DNA from: Sulfitobacter sp. D7 | GTDB lineage: Bacteria; Pseudomonadota; Alphaproteobacteria; Rhodobacterales; Rhodobacteraceae | Assembly: GCF_003611275.1 (NCBI RefSeq) | Contig: NZ_CP020694.1 | Span: 2,046,001 to 2,110,000, forward strand | Direction of reading: 5' to 3' | Length of the DNA: 64,000 nt | Shown: positions 27,910 to 40,428 of the stretch, piece by piece | Numbering within the stretch: the first letter of the stretch is position 1 | How the letters are laid out: every line of letters begins with the position of its first letter | The notes under the pieces: model-generated | The model's database searches: none | Told to the model about the DNA's origin: nothing | What the model saw: only the letters and a program-made list of their open reading frames with translations | Position numbers and translations under genes: made by a program

Positions 27910-27937
27910 TCGCCTGCCCGTCCCGGCGGGCGGGCGA
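27910..27937. repeat. GC-rich stem-loop in the DUF1127-thioesterase gap
   Basis: TCGCCTGCCCG and CGGGCGGGCGA pair over 11 bp (one G-U) around a 6-base loop, 53 bases past the DUF1127 terminator. It may protect or stop the convergent thioesterase transcript. No U-run follows on the minus strand. Nothing else is seen in the 245-bp gap. Confidence 0.4.
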
Positions 27938-28044
27938 TTTGGTGAAGCTGGGCGCATCTTCGAAAAAGCACGTCAAGACTGCCCCATAAAGTGGCACGGA
28001 TCGCCGTCACAGTCGCCAGCCCACGGGCAGGCGCTGGCCCTTCC

Positions 28045-28473
28045 TCACCCCATCGACGCAGGCGGAATCGCATAGGTCAGGCTCGCCCGCGCCACCGGCT
28101 TATCCGACCCTTCGGAATAGATCAGCACATCCGTCACCGACAACTGCCGCCCCAGCTTGAGCAGCTTGGCATGGGCGACCAGCGGCACATCCGCCAGCGG
28201 CTTGCGCATGAAATCGATCGAGCAATTCGTCGTCACCGCCAGCGCCTTCGGCCCAATCATCGCAAGCGTCGCGAGATAGGCCGCCACATCCGCCAGCGCG
28301 AACATCGACGGGCCCGACACCGTCCCTCCGGGCCGCAGATGGCGGCGGCTGGTCAACAGACGCATGGTGATCTCATTCTCGGCCACGTGATCCACGGCGA
28401 AATCATCCGCCACCTGATCAAACACCTCCCGCATAAAGGCTTCCAACGCCTCTGCATCCATCACCACGGCCAT
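28045..28473 (-). CDS. PaaI-family hotdog thioesterase
   Basis: A 142-residue hotdog-fold protein with the PaaI-type active-site region RPGGTVSGPSMFALADVAAY and the strand TTNCSIDFMRKPLADVPLVA. Such enzymes hydrolyse acyl-CoA thioesters; acyl specificity is unknown. The GTATG start region at 28473 is preceded by a strong GGAGGACA ribosome site. It is divergent from an enoyl-CoA hydratase gene only about 60 bp away, so the two may share a regulatory region for acyl-CoA turnover. Confidence 0.86.
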   Translation of the reverse strand: MAVVMDAEALEAFMREVFDQVADDFAVDHVAENEITMRLLTSRRHLRPGGTVSGPSMFALADVAAYLATLAMIGPKALAVTTNCSIDFMRKPLADVPLVAHAKLLKLGRQLSVTDVLIYSEGSDKPVARASLTYAIPPASMG

Positions 28474-28531
28474 ACTTGTCCTCCCTGCTTTCCTCGGCGT
28501 AACGTTGGCGCGACCAGCTTGGGAGGGCAAG

Positions 28532-29317
28532 GTGACAATTCTTGACGTTACGGCACAAGGGCCGGTGACCCACCTGCGCATGAACGCACCCGAGCGGCTG
28601 AACGCACTGTCGGACGAAATGCTGGCCGCCCTGCACAGCAAACTCGACGCCTTGGCCGAAGATCGGCAAACCCGTGTCATTATCCTATCGGGCGCGGGCA
28701 AAGCCTTTTGCGCGGGGCACGACCTGCGCCAGATGACCGCCATGCGCCAAGCCGAAGACGGCGGAGCCGCCGCCTTCAAAGACCTCTTCGACCGCTGCGC
28801 CACCCTCATGGCCCGCATTCAAAGCCTGCCGCAGCCCGTCATCGCCCAAGTCCACGGCATCGCCACCGCCGCTGGCTGCCAGCTTGTCGCCACCTGCGAC
28901 ATCGCCATCGCCGCCGAGGACACCCGCTTTGGCGTCAACGGCGTGAACATCGGCCTTTTCTGTTCAACCCCCATGGTCGCCCTGACCCGCAGCATCCCGC
29001 GCAAACAAGCGTTTGAGATGCTGACCACCGGCGAATTCATCTCAGCCCCCCGCGCTGCAGAACTGGGCCTGATCAACCGCGCCGTGCCGGGCGACCAGCT
29101 GGCTACTGAAACCAACGCCCTAGCCGAAAAGATCGCCGCCAAACTCGGCACCGCCGTCGCCCACGGCAAAGGCGCATTCTATCAACAGATGCACTTGCCC
29201 ACCGACCAAGCATACGCCTTCACCGGCGACATCATGGTGCGCAATATGCTTGAGGCTGACACCCGCGAAGGCATCGACGCCTTCTTGGAAAAACGCGCGC
29301 CCGACTGGCAGCAGTGA
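28532..29317 (+). CDS. Enoyl-CoA hydratase/isomerase family protein
   Basis: A 261-residue crotonase-fold protein. Oxyanion-hole segments are SGAGKAFCAGHDLRQM and QLVATCDIAIAAEDTRFG. The glutamates used by classical hydratases are not both evident, so dehydration, isomerisation or hydrolysis are all open. It resembles the ECHDC3-like group. I choose the GTG at 28532 because GGGAGG lies five bases upstream; a TTG at 28505 is possible. Confidence 0.88.
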   Translation: MTILDVTAQGPVTHLRMNAPERLNALSDEMLAALHSKLDALAEDRQTRVIILSGAGKAFCAGHDLRQMTAMRQAEDGGAAAFKDLFDRCATLMARIQSLPQPVIAQVHGIATAAGCQLVATCDIAIAAEDTRFGVNGVNIGLFCSTPMVALTRSIPRKQAFEMLTTGEFISAPRAAELGLINRAVPGDQLATETNALAEKIAAKLGTAVAHGKGAFYQQMHLPTDQAYAFTGDIMVRNMLEADTREGIDAFLEKRAPDWQQ

Positions 29318-29389
29318 TTGTTTCCAAATTTGCGCAACAGTGTTGCCACGCAGGGGCTGGCAAATCTGGCAAAATCGGGGCACTGTTAT

Positions 29390-29417
29390 ATTAGGGTACA
29401 GAAACCCTAATGATTTT
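29390..29417 (+). terminator. Perfect stem-loop after echA, possible terminator
   Basis: ATTAGGGT and ACCCTAAT form a perfect 8-bp stem with a 6-base loop (29390-29411), followed by GATTTT. It lies 72 bases after the enoyl-CoA hydratase stop. The AT-rich stem and short U-run make it a weak terminator at best. It abuts the rod-like element at 29414. Confidence 0.4.
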
Positions 29418-29492
29418 GGGTCGCCGACGGCGGAAGGTCCCTCCGGGTCAGCCTCTCACTGACCGACCATTCCCGCAGCGGCGACCCCAAAA
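29414..29492. repeat. 79-bp rod-like inverted repeat, possible structured RNA or palindromic element
   Basis: The ends are near-perfect complements: TTTTGGGTCGCCG (29414-29426) and CGGCGACCCCAAAA (29479-29492), with one bulged base. Inside, GCGGAAGGTC pairs imperfectly with GACCATTCCCGC, and the tip is GGTCAG-CCTCTCA-CTGACC. On either strand the whole element folds into one long hairpin. It lies in the 277-bp echA-trmFO gap, about 100 bases before trmFO. I cannot match it to a known RNA family. An attenuator or leader of trmFO, an sRNA, or a palindromic repeat element are possible. Confidence 0.55.
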
Positions 29493-29594
29493 CCATGCCC
29501 GGCCAAGCGCGCGTACCGCGATATTTCAGCGCGCATCAGCCCGCCCCCGCTCTTGCCTGTTGCGCGCGAACCCGCCCTGCCCTACATCGCCCCC

Positions 29595-30935
29595 ATGACA
29601 GATACATTGCACATCATCGGCGGCGGCATGGCCGGATCAGAGGCTGCTTGGCAAGCGGCGAACGCGGGCGTGGAAGTCGTGATCCACGAGATGCGCCCCA
29701 AGGTCGAAACCTTCGCCCACCAAACCGGGCTTCTGGGCGAGATGGTCTGCTCCAACTCCTTCCGCTCGGATGATGACGAGCAAAACGCCGTGGGCCTGCT
29801 GCATTGGGAAATGCGCGCCGCCGACGGCCTCATCATGGCCTGCGCCGACAAAAACCGCCTGCCCGCTGGCGGCGCACTGGCAGTAGACCGCGACCCCTTC
29901 GCGCAGACCGTCACCGACACGCTGCTCGCACACCCCAATATCACCGTCGAATACGGCGAGATTTCTGAGCTGCCAAAAGACGGCAAATGGATCATCGCTA
30001 CTGGCCCGCTGACCTCCGGCGCATTGGCCGAAGCCATCGCCGCCGAAACCGGGGCCGAGGCGCTCGCCTTTTTCGACGCCATCGCGCCCATCGTCTATTT
30101 CGACAGTATCGACATGTCGAAAGCCTGGATGCAGTCGCGCTATGACAAGGGCGAAACCGAGGAAGAGCGTACCGCCTACCTCAACTGCCCCATGGACAAG
30201 CAGCAATACGACGATTTCATCGACGCGCTGCTAGAGGCCGACAAGACCGAGTTCCGCGAAGGCGAAACGGCGGGCTATTTCGATGGCTGCTTGCCCATTG
30301 AAGTGATGGCAGAACGGGGCCGCGAAACCCTCCGCCATGGCCCGATGAAACCGGTTGGCCTGACCAACCCGCACCAGCCCGAGATCAAGGCCCATGCCGT
30401 TGTCCAGCTGCGCCGCGACAACAAGCTGGGCACGCTTTACAATATCGTCGGCTTTCAAACCAAAATGAAGTACGGCGCGCAAACAGATGTTTTCAAACGA
30501 ATTCCTGGGCTTGAGAACGCGCGCTTTGCACGTCTCGGCGGCATTCACCGCAACTCGTTCATCAACTCACCCACGTTGCTTGACGATCAAATGCGCCTGC
30601 GCAGCCGCGACAATATCCGCTTTGCCGGGCAGATCACTGGCGTCGAAGGCTATGTCGAAAGCGCCGCGATGGGCTTGCTCGCAGGTCGCATGGCCGCCGC
30701 TGAGATCAAGGGCGGCAGCCTGCCAACCCCGCCCGACAGCACCGCCATGGGCGCGCTGATCACCCACATCACCGGCGGGGCGGATGCGAAAACCTTTCAG
30801 CCGATGAACGTGAACTTCGGCCTGTTTCCGCCTGTCGAAGGGCTTAAATCGGGCCGTCGCGGCCGCAAGGATCGCTACAAAGCCTATACCGACCGTGCCA
30901 AGGCAGATTGGCAGGCATGGCTTGATCAAGGTTAA
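29595..30935 (+). CDS. trmFO: Methylenetetrahydrofolate-tRNA-(uracil-5-)-methyltransferase TrmFO
   Basis: A 446-residue folate- and FAD-dependent enzyme making 5-methyluridine-54 in tRNA. The FAD-binding [14 protein letters not shown] motif is at the N-terminus. Later conserved segments are [20 protein letters not shown] (with a conserved cysteine), [15 protein letters not shown] and [17 protein letters not shown]. The ATG at 29595 gives [11 protein letters not shown]; the frame extends 14 unconserved codons upstream. The 5' region carries a rod-like inverted repeat. Confidence 0.96.
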   Translation: MTDTLHIIGGGMAGSEAAWQAANAGVEVVIHEMRPKVETFAHQTGLLGEMVCSNSFRSDDDEQNAVGLLHWEMRAADGLIMACADKNRLPAGGALAVDRDPFAQTVTDTLLAHPNITVEYGEISELPKDGKWIIATGPLTSGALAEAIAAETGAEALAFFDAIAPIVYFDSIDMSKAWMQSRYDKGETEEERTAYLNCPMDKQQYDDFIDALLEADKTEFREGETAGYFDGCLPIEVMAERGRETLRHGPMKPVGLTNPHQPEIKAHAVVQLRRDNKLGTLYNIVGFQTKMKYGAQTDVFKRIPGLENARFARLGGIHRNSFINSPTLLDDQMRLRSRDNIRFAGQITGVEGYVESAAMGLLAGRMAAAEIKGGSLPTPPDSTAMGALITHITGGADAKTFQPMNVNFGLFPPVEGLKSGRRGRKDRYKAYTDRAKADWQAWLDQG

Positions 30936-30988
30936 CCCGCCCCGGGTTAACACTGGATCCTCCTGCCCATCCCCCATATCCTAGGGGA

Positions 30989-31603
30989 ATGACAAAACAT
31001 TATTTCGACAAAGCCTACGCGGCGCGGGACACGCAGGTGATCCGTAGCCTTTATGACGAATGGGCGGGCAGCTACGACGAGGATATCAAAGCGCAGGGCT
31101 ATGCCACGCCCGACCGCGCCGCTGCCACGCTCGCTGAATTTCTGGATAACAAAGACGCACCGATCTTCGATATCGGCTGCGGCACAGGGCTGTCTGGCGC
31201 GGCCCTGAAACAAGCGGGTTTCACCACCATCGACGGCGGCGATGTCTCTGCCGCTATGCTGGCAGTGGCTCGAAAAAAAGATATATACCGCAATTTGTTA
31301 GAGCTCGAAGTTGATGCCCCTCTCCCCTTCGCGCCCGGCAGCTATGAAGCGATCAGCGCCATCGGCGTGATCGGCCCCGGAGCCGCGCCGATCAGATTGT
31401 TCGACACGTTGATGCATGCATTAGAAAAGGGCGGTAAACTTCTGTTTTCGCTCAACGAAAAGGCGCTCGAAGATCGCGGCGCCCTGGGCATGATCCATGA
31501 GTGGACCGACTGCGGCGCGGCGATCCTGCTCTTTGCAGAGGAAGGCCCGCACCTGCCCGGCATCGACTTGAAGTCTACCGTCTATCTGATTGAAAAGAAT
31601 TGA
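30989..31603 (+). CDS. Class I SAM-dependent methyltransferase
   Basis: A 204-residue Rossmann-fold methyltransferase. Motif I is IFDIGCGTGLSGAAL around residues 58-72, followed by GGDVSAAMLAVARKK (motif II region). The N-terminus YDEWAGSYDEDIKAQGYATP resembles the UbiE/williams-beuren type group. The substrate is not predictable. The last codon overlaps the TTG start of gluQ (TTGA), so these two are co-translated. Confidence 0.85.
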   Translation: MTKHYFDKAYAARDTQVIRSLYDEWAGSYDEDIKAQGYATPDRAAATLAEFLDNKDAPIFDIGCGTGLSGAALKQAGFTTIDGGDVSAAMLAVARKKDIYRNLLELEVDAPLPFAPGSYEAISAIGVIGPGAAPIRLFDTLMHALEKGGKLLFSLNEKALEDRGALGMIHEWTDCGAAILLFAEEGPHLPGIDLKSTVYLIEKN

Positions 31604-32457
31604 CACTTACCACCAGATTTGCCCCATCCCCGACCGGTCCGCTGCACCTTGGCCACGCATATTCGGCACTCTTGGCTCATGATCTGGCCAAAGCAGCGGG
31701 GGGAAAGTTCCTGCTGCGTATCGAAGATATCGACCAATCCCGCGCGCGACCCAAGTGGGAGGCGCAGATCTACGAAGACCTCGCATGGCTTGGTATTGAC
31801 TGGCCGCAGCCTGTGATGCGCCAATCCGACAGAATGGCGGCCTACCGCAGTGCCCTTGATGACCTCTGGGCGCGTGGCCTCGTCTATGCTTGCACCTGCA
31901 ACCGCCGCGACATCGCCGCGGCCACCAGCGCCCCGCAGGAGGGCGCAGAGCCCGTCTATGGCCCCGACGGCCTGATTTACCCCGGCACCTGCCGTGACGC
32001 AGGCCATCCAAAAGCCTCCGGCGCGCTGCGGCTTGATATGCGTAAAGCCTTGGCCTTTTTGGGCAATCGCGCGCTTAACTTCACCGAAAACGGCCATGGC
32101 CCGAATGCTGAAACCGGCGCGATCACCTTCTCCCCGGATCAGCTTATCGCCACGGTCGGTGATGTGGTCTTGGCCCGGCGCGACATGGGCACGTCCTACC
32201 ACCTTTCCGTCGTACTCGACGATGCCGCACAGGGGATCACGCTTGTCCCGCGCGGGGCCGACCTTTTTGCGGCGACCTATATCCATGTTGTGCTGCAGGC
32301 TTTGCTCGACCTGCCAACGCCGCATTATCACCATCACCGGCTGATCCGGGATGACGGCGGCAAACGGCTCGCCAAACGCGATGACGCCCGCGCCATCGCG
32401 CTCTACCGTGAGAATGGAATGACGCCCGAAGATATTCGTTCTATGGTCGGGCTTTAG
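31600..32457 (+). CDS. gluQ: Glutamyl-Q tRNA(Asp) synthetase
   Basis: A 285-residue truncated class I synthetase-like enzyme (also called GluQ-RS or YadB) that attaches glutamate to queuosine in tRNA(Asp). The HIGH-like motif is PTGPLHLGHAYSAL. The zinc-site cysteines appear in YACTCNRRD and YPGTCRDAGH, and the KMSKS-like motif is GGKRLAKRDDA. The anticodon-binding domain of GluRS is absent, as expected. The start is a TTG at 31600 overlapping the methyltransferase stop. Confidence 0.93.
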   Translation: MTLTTRFAPSPTGPLHLGHAYSALLAHDLAKAAGGKFLLRIEDIDQSRARPKWEAQIYEDLAWLGIDWPQPVMRQSDRMAAYRSALDDLWARGLVYACTCNRRDIAAATSAPQEGAEPVYGPDGLIYPGTCRDAGHPKASGALRLDMRKALAFLGNRALNFTENGHGPNAETGAITFSPDQLIATVGDVVLARRDMGTSYHLSVVLDDAAQGITLVPRGADLFAATYIHVVLQALLDLPTPHYHHHRLIRDDGGKRLAKRDDARAIALYRENGMTPEDIRSMVGL

Positions 32458-32466
32458 CGCGCGGCC

Positions 32467-32826
32467 TTAATCCACCGGCTTCATCAGTTCGACTTCTTCA
32501 TCATCCTGAATCCCGGTGTAAAAGCAACTGCGCCGCCCAGTGTGACAGGCGGGACCGGTCTGGTCCACAAGTACCAACAGGCAATCGCGGTCGCAATCGA
32601 CCCGCATTTCAACTAGTTTTTGCACATGGCCACTGGTTTCGCCCTTTACCCAGAACGCCTGCCGCGAGCGACTCCAATAGGTGACCTTGCCCGTCTCAAG
32701 GCTGCGCGCGATGCTCTCTGCGCTCATCCAGGCCAGCATCAGCACCTCATGTGTCTCCACGTCCTGCGCGATGGCGGGGATCAGGCCCGCCTCGTTGAAC
32801 TGAAGGCTTGCAGGATCGAAAGTCAT
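32467..32826 (-). CDS. hisI: Phosphoribosyl-AMP cyclohydrolase
   Basis: A 119-residue monofunctional HisI acting in histidine synthesis. Metal ligands are visible in VDCDRDC (D77, C78, D79, D81) and in the zinc pair C94 and C101 ([13 protein letters not shown]). The HisE pyrophosphohydrolase domain is not fused. The start at 32826 gives [19 protein letters not shown]. It is divergent from the IscU-like gene, 75 bp apart, and convergent with gluQ. Confidence 0.95.
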   Translation of the reverse strand: MTFDPASLQFNEAGLIPAIAQDVETHEVLMLAWMSAESIARSLETGKVTYWSRSRQAFWVKGETSGHVQKLVEMRVDCDRDCLLVLVDQTGPACHTGRRSCFYTGIQDDEEVELMKPVD

Positions 32827-32901
32827 CGGGCACCTCGTGGAAATATTTGCATCTGTCTCTGCGGCGCTTATGTAGGGTTTCAGTACGAAAAGGAACAGCC
32901 C

Positions 32902-33363
32902 ATGTCGGATGAGACGGACCTCATCAAGCTCTACTCCGCGCGTATCTTGGCGCTTACCGCAGAGATCCCGCATCTGGGCCGGATGGAGGCCCCGCAGGCC
33001 AGCGTGAAGCGCCGCTCGCCGCTGTGCGGCTCGACCGTGACGGTTGATGTGCGCGTTGAGGAAGGCCGTCTGGCCGAGATGAAACAGGACGTGAAAGCCT
33101 GCGCCTTGGGGCAAGCGGCTGCGGCCGTTGTGGGCGGTGCCGCGCCCGGTGCCTCGCTCACGCAGATCACCACTGCCCGCGATCAACTGCGCGCCATGCT
33201 CAAGGGCGAAGGGCCGGTGCCGGACGCCCCCTTTGACGGTTTCGAAGTGCTGACCCCTGCCGCGGCCTATAAAAACCGCCATGCCTCCATCATGCTGAGC
33301 ATCGAGGCGCTGACAGAGGCGATGCAACAGGCCGAAGCCCCGGCGGAAGCTGGCGAGCCCTAA
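32902..33363 (+). CDS. IscU/NifU-like iron-sulfur scaffold protein with two of three cysteines
   Basis: A 153-residue protein of the NifU N-terminal/IscU-like fold: [32 protein letters not shown] (C42) and [14 protein letters not shown] (C67). At the place of the third cluster ligand the sequence reads [13 protein letters not shown], with serine instead of cysteine, so it is unlikely to be a standard IscU. Such two-cysteine versions recur next to hisI in relatives, in my recollection. It may be a carrier or a specialised scaffold. The start at 32902 has AAAGGA upstream. Confidence 0.83.
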   Translation: MSDETDLIKLYSARILALTAEIPHLGRMEAPQASVKRRSPLCGSTVTVDVRVEEGRLAEMKQDVKACALGQAAAAVVGGAAPGASLTQITTARDQLRAMLKGEGPVPDAPFDGFEVLTPAAAYKNRHASIMLSIEALTEAMQQAEAPAEAGEP

Positions 33364-33401
33364 GCGCAGCCTGCCGCAGCCCACCTTCCCCAATATTCAA
33401 C

Positions 33402-33437
33402 AAAAAAACGCCGCACATCCTGCGAAGGATGGCGGCG
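33402..33437 (-). terminator. Intrinsic terminator of the small SOS-box gene
   Basis: On the minus strand CGCCGC-CATCCT pairs with AGGATG-(T)-GCGGCG around a TCGC loop (12 bp with one bulge) and is followed by seven T residues. It lies about 120 bases after the 42-aa ORF on the same strand and is the only minus-strand terminator downstream of ligA-recG. Confidence 0.88.
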
Positions 33438-33557
33438 TCAGTCGGCGTTCCTCATGTTGGGACCCGCTTTGCCAGAGGCCGACGCGGACAGGCAAGTCGG
33501 TGCATCAAATTGGGACGGATGCAGCAGACAAAGCGGCATGAGAGCCTTTGGCAGAAC

Positions 33558-33686
33558 TCAGATAAAGGCGGGCAGATGCAACCCGACGACCAGCATCACG
33601 ATCAAAGCGGCGGCCCCTGCTGCATCTTGCAGCAATGTGGCCTGCGATCTGAGGGCGATAGATTTCAGGGCAGTGTAAGTCATCAT
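33558..33686 (-). CDS. 42-aa single-pass membrane protein preceded by a LexA-type box
   Basis: The ORF reads MMTYTALKSIALRSQATLLQ followed by a hydrophobic helix (AAGAAALIVMLVVGL) and HLPAFI. The Shine-Dalgarno is the full consensus AAGGAGGT, four bases before the first ATG and seven before the second. There is a strong terminator downstream and a GTTC-N7-GTTC box about 60 bases upstream. I know no family for it. By analogy with the 29-aa Caulobacter SidA, an SOS-induced inner-membrane inhibitor of division, a DNA-damage role is possible; there is no sequence similarity claim. It lies just downstream of recG on the same strand. Confidence 0.75.
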   Translation of the reverse strand: MMTYTALKSIALRSQATLLQDAAGAAALIVMLVVGLHLPAFI

Positions 33687-33742
33687 CAGTACCTCCTTAT
33701 CTTTGTTGCTTCTTTGTTCTCATTTTTACCCATCCATGTAAA

Positions 33743-33757
33743 GAACTTTTTGAGAAC
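33743..33757 (-). promoter_or_regulatory. LexA (SOS) box, alphaproteobacterial type
   Basis: On the minus strand the sequence is GTTC-TCAAAAA-GTTC, an exact match to the alphaproteobacterial direct-repeat LexA consensus GTTC-N7-GTTC. A third GTTC lies ten bases upstream. It sits between the recG stop and the 42-aa ORF, in the right orientation and distance to control that ORF. Confidence 0.65.
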
Positions 33758-33785
33758 ATTCGCGAACATAAAGAGAGTTTAGGCG

Positions 33786-38011
<4,226 letters not shown>

Positions 38012-38079
38012 TCACCTGTGGCTTAGATAGGTGGCGATCAGGGGCAGGTCTAGCGATTTTAGGTCCGGTTGATGGCAGA

Positions 38080-38787
38080 TCAGGCGCTGGCGGCCAGATC
38101 CATCTGCGCCGGTTCGGGATCGCGCAGCACATAGCCCCGGCCCCAGACGGTTTCGATATAGCTCTCTCCGCCTGTGGCTTGGCTGAGCTTTTTGCGCAGC
38201 TTGCAGATAAAGACATCGATGATCTTCAGTTCAGGCTCATCCATGCCGCCATAGAGGTGGTTGAGAAACATCTCTTTGGTCAGGGTCGTGCCCTTGCGCA
38301 GGCTCAGCAGTTCCAGCATCTGGTATTCTTTGCCGGTCAAATGCACGGGGCTGTCGTTGACACTGACGGTCTTGGCATCAAGGTTTACGGCGACTTGCCC
38401 CGTCTCAATCACCGATTGGGAATGGCCTTTGGAACGACGGATGATGGCGTGGATCCGGGCCACCAATTCTTCGCGGTGAAATGGTTTGGTCAAATAATCG
38501 TCGGCACCAAATCCAAATCCCCTGAGTTTGTTTTCCGTATCGTCGGACCCCGACAGGATCAGGATCGGCGTTTCAATCCGCGCCAGCCGCAATTGGCGCA
38601 GCACATCATGGCCGTTCATATCCGGCAGATCGAGGTCGAGCAGGATCAAATCATAGTCATAGAGCTTGGCCAGATCGATTCCCTCTTCGCCTAGGTCGGT
38701 GGCATAGACGTTAAGATTCGCATGGGTCAGCATGAGTTCAATACTGCGAGAGGTCGTCGGGTCATCTTCAACTAACAATACACGCAT
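38080..38787 (-). CDS. ctrA: Cell-cycle response regulator CtrA
   Basis: A 235-residue OmpR-type response regulator. The receiver has the acidic pair in [15 protein letters not shown] and the phosphoacceptor D51 ([13 protein letters not shown]), with K at [15 protein letters not shown]. The winged-helix domain is near identical to CtrA ([33 protein letters not shown]). In Rhodobacterales CtrA controls motility, gene-transfer-agent and related traits rather than being essential for the cycle. The start at 38787 has GGAG eight bases upstream. The sciP gene lies directly upstream, and a CtrA-box-like site occupies the gap. Confidence 0.96.
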   Translation of the reverse strand: MRVLLVEDDPTTSRSIELMLTHANLNVYATDLGEEGIDLAKLYDYDLILLDLDLPDMNGHDVLRQLRLARIETPILILSGSDDTENKLRGFGFGADDYLTKPFHREELVARIHAIIRRSKGHSQSVIETGQVAVNLDAKTVSVNDSPVHLTGKEYQMLELLSLRKGTTLTKEMFLNHLYGGMDEPELKIIDVFICKLRKKLSQATGGESYIETVWGRGYVLRDPEPAQMDLAASA

Positions 38788-38837
38788 TCGGTTTCTCCGG
38801 CTCATCTAGGACGATTGGCTAATCTTGAGCAAAAAAG

Positions 38838-38853
38838 GTTAACTACCCGTTAC
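38838..38853. promoter_or_regulatory. CtrA-box-like site upstream of ctrA
   Basis: GTTAAC-N5-GTTACC, one base off the TTAA-N7-TTAA consensus. It lies 50-65 bases upstream of the ctrA start, next to a weak -35 (TTGCTC on the minus strand). CtrA autoregulation is known in Caulobacter and is the likely meaning here. Confidence 0.45.
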
Positions 38854-38880
38854 CGATACTAGATAGGCTAGCTTAACAAC

Positions 38881-39174
38881 TTAAAGTTGTCTATACTTCT
38901 TCAAGGCAGTGGCCTTCAGCGCGGCCTCTCCATGCTCTGTAACCGCATGCAACCATTCCATAAATTCGTCATCGCTAATGCCATAACGCTCCAGCGCTTC
39001 GGATTGGGTGATCAGCCCATAGACCACCCCCCGCACCACCGCTGCCTTGCGCGAGGCGACCCACCTTCGCGTATCTGCGCCGGGCAAATCGGCGCGTGAC
39101 ATCACGCTCCCGTCAGCGAGGGTAACAGACCGTGGCCCATCGACTTTTTTCAGGTACATCGCATCATCCGCCAT
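38881..39174 (-). CDS. sciP: CtrA inhibitor SciP (DUF1153)
   Basis: A 97-residue helix-turn-helix protein of the DUF1153/SciP family: LKKVDGPRSVTLADGSVM, then DTRRWVASRKAAVVRGVVYG and ITQSEALERYGISDDEFMEW. In Caulobacter SciP binds CtrA and blocks its activation of target promoters. Here the gene lies 93 bp upstream of ctrA on the same strand. The ATG at 39174 is chosen; a TTG at 39189 or the ATG at 39159 (MYLKKVDG) are alternatives, and no strong ribosome site decides. Confidence 0.9.
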   Translation of the reverse strand: MADDAMYLKKVDGPRSVTLADGSVMSRADLPGADTRRWVASRKAAVVRGVVYGLITQSEALERYGISDDEFMEWLHAVTEHGEAALKATALKKYRQL

Positions 39175-39227
39175 TGTTCTGGCGGCCAATAACCCCCATC
39201 TGCCTTAACGCGGCGTGAAGCCTGCCC

Positions 39228-39255
39228 TTGTGACTAGGTAGGATTTTCCTATATT
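39228..39255 (+). promoter_or_regulatory. Probable sigma-70 promoter of mnmA
   Basis: TTGTGA (39228-39233) and TATATT (39250-39255) are 16 bases apart and end 25 bases before the mnmA start codon. Confidence 0.6.
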
Positions 39256-39279
39256 CGCGCACAAACTCCGGAGAGACCC

Positions 39280-40422
39280 ATGGCCCTTGATCAGACCCCG
39301 CCGCTCAATTCGCTTGGCTTTGCCAAAGCCCCCGCCGATACGCGGGTGGTGGTGGCGATGTCTGGCGGTGTGGACAGTTCGGTGGTTGCCGCGATGCTGG
39401 CTGATGAGGGGTATGACGTCGTCGGCGTCACCCTCCAGCTTTACGATCACGGCGCGGCGCTGGCTAAAAAAGGTGCCTGCTGTGCGGGTGTCGACATCCA
39501 AGACGCCCGCCGCGTGGCCGAGGAAATGGGCTTCCCGCATTACGTTCTGGACTATGAAAACGTCTTTAAGGACGCCGTGATCGACGAGTTTGCCGATAGC
39601 TACCTTGGCGGTGCGACACCTGTGCCCTGCATTCGCTGCAACGAGCGGGTGAAGTTCAAAGACCTGTTGGAAACCGCCAAAGATCTTGAGGCCGACTGCA
39701 TGGCCACAGGTCACTATATCCAGCGGAAGATGGGCGAGAACGGCCCGGAACTGCACGCCGCCGCCGACGGCAACCGTGATCAGAGCTATTTCCTCTTCTC
39801 CACCACCGAAGAGCAGCTTTCCTATCTGCGCTTCCCATTGGGCCATCTGCCCAGCAAGGACGACACCCGCAAGCTGGCGGCGAAATACGGGCTGGAAGTC
39901 GCGGACAAACCTGACAGTCAGGATATCTGTTTCGTCCCCAATGGCGACTATGCCGCGGTGATCCGCAAACTACGGCCTGAGGCTGCCGATCCGGGCAATA
40001 TCGTCGATACCGAGGGCAATGTGCTGGCGAATCATGAGGGTGTGATCCACTACACCATCGGTCAGCGCCGCGGCTTGGGCATCGGCGGTCTGGCCGACCC
40101 GCTTTATGTGGTGAGGTTGGATGCCGAGCGCAAAGAGGTCGTCGTTGGCCCTAAATCCATGCTCGCCACCCGCAAGATCCCGGTGCGAGAGATCAACTGG
40201 CTGGGCGATGAGCCCCTGACCTCGCGCCCGGAGTGGCACATCGCCGTGCGCGTGCGCTCCACCCGTCCGCCGCGCGATGCGATTCTGCGCCCGATCAGCG
40301 CGACCGAGGCCGAGGTTGAACTGCTGACCGCCGAGGAAGGCGTGTCCCCGGGGCAGGCTTGCGTGTTCTATGATCCTGAAAGCACCCGCATCTTCGGCGG
40401 CGGCTGGATCCACCGGGGCTGA
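39280..40422 (+). CDS. mnmA: tRNA-specific 2-thiouridylase
   Basis: A 380-residue enzyme that thiolates U34 of Glu, Gln and Lys tRNAs. The PP-loop is [17 protein letters not shown]. The catalytic cysteines are C117 ([12 protein letters not shown]) and C217 ([14 protein letters not shown]). The start has GGAGAG seven bases upstream. It is divergent from sciP and convergent with lpxB. Confidence 0.97.
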   Translation: MALDQTPPLNSLGFAKAPADTRVVVAMSGGVDSSVVAAMLADEGYDVVGVTLQLYDHGAALAKKGACCAGVDIQDARRVAEEMGFPHYVLDYENVFKDAVIDEFADSYLGGATPVPCIRCNERVKFKDLLETAKDLEADCMATGHYIQRKMGENGPELHAAADGNRDQSYFLFSTTEEQLSYLRFPLGHLPSKDDTRKLAAKYGLEVADKPDSQDICFVPNGDYAAVIRKLRPEAADPGNIVDTEGNVLANHEGVIHYTIGQRRGLGIGGLADPLYVVRLDAERKEVVVGPKSMLATRKIPVREINWLGDEPLTSRPEWHIAVRVRSTRPPRDAILRPISATEAEVELLTAEEGVSPGQACVFYDPESTRIFGGGWIHRG

Positions 40423-40428
40423 TCCCGC

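Noticed and set aside
33754..33767. A second GAAC-N6-GAAC pair beside the LexA-type box
   Set aside because: The spacing is six bases, not the seven of the alphaproteobacterial consensus, so I count only 33743-33757 as the box.
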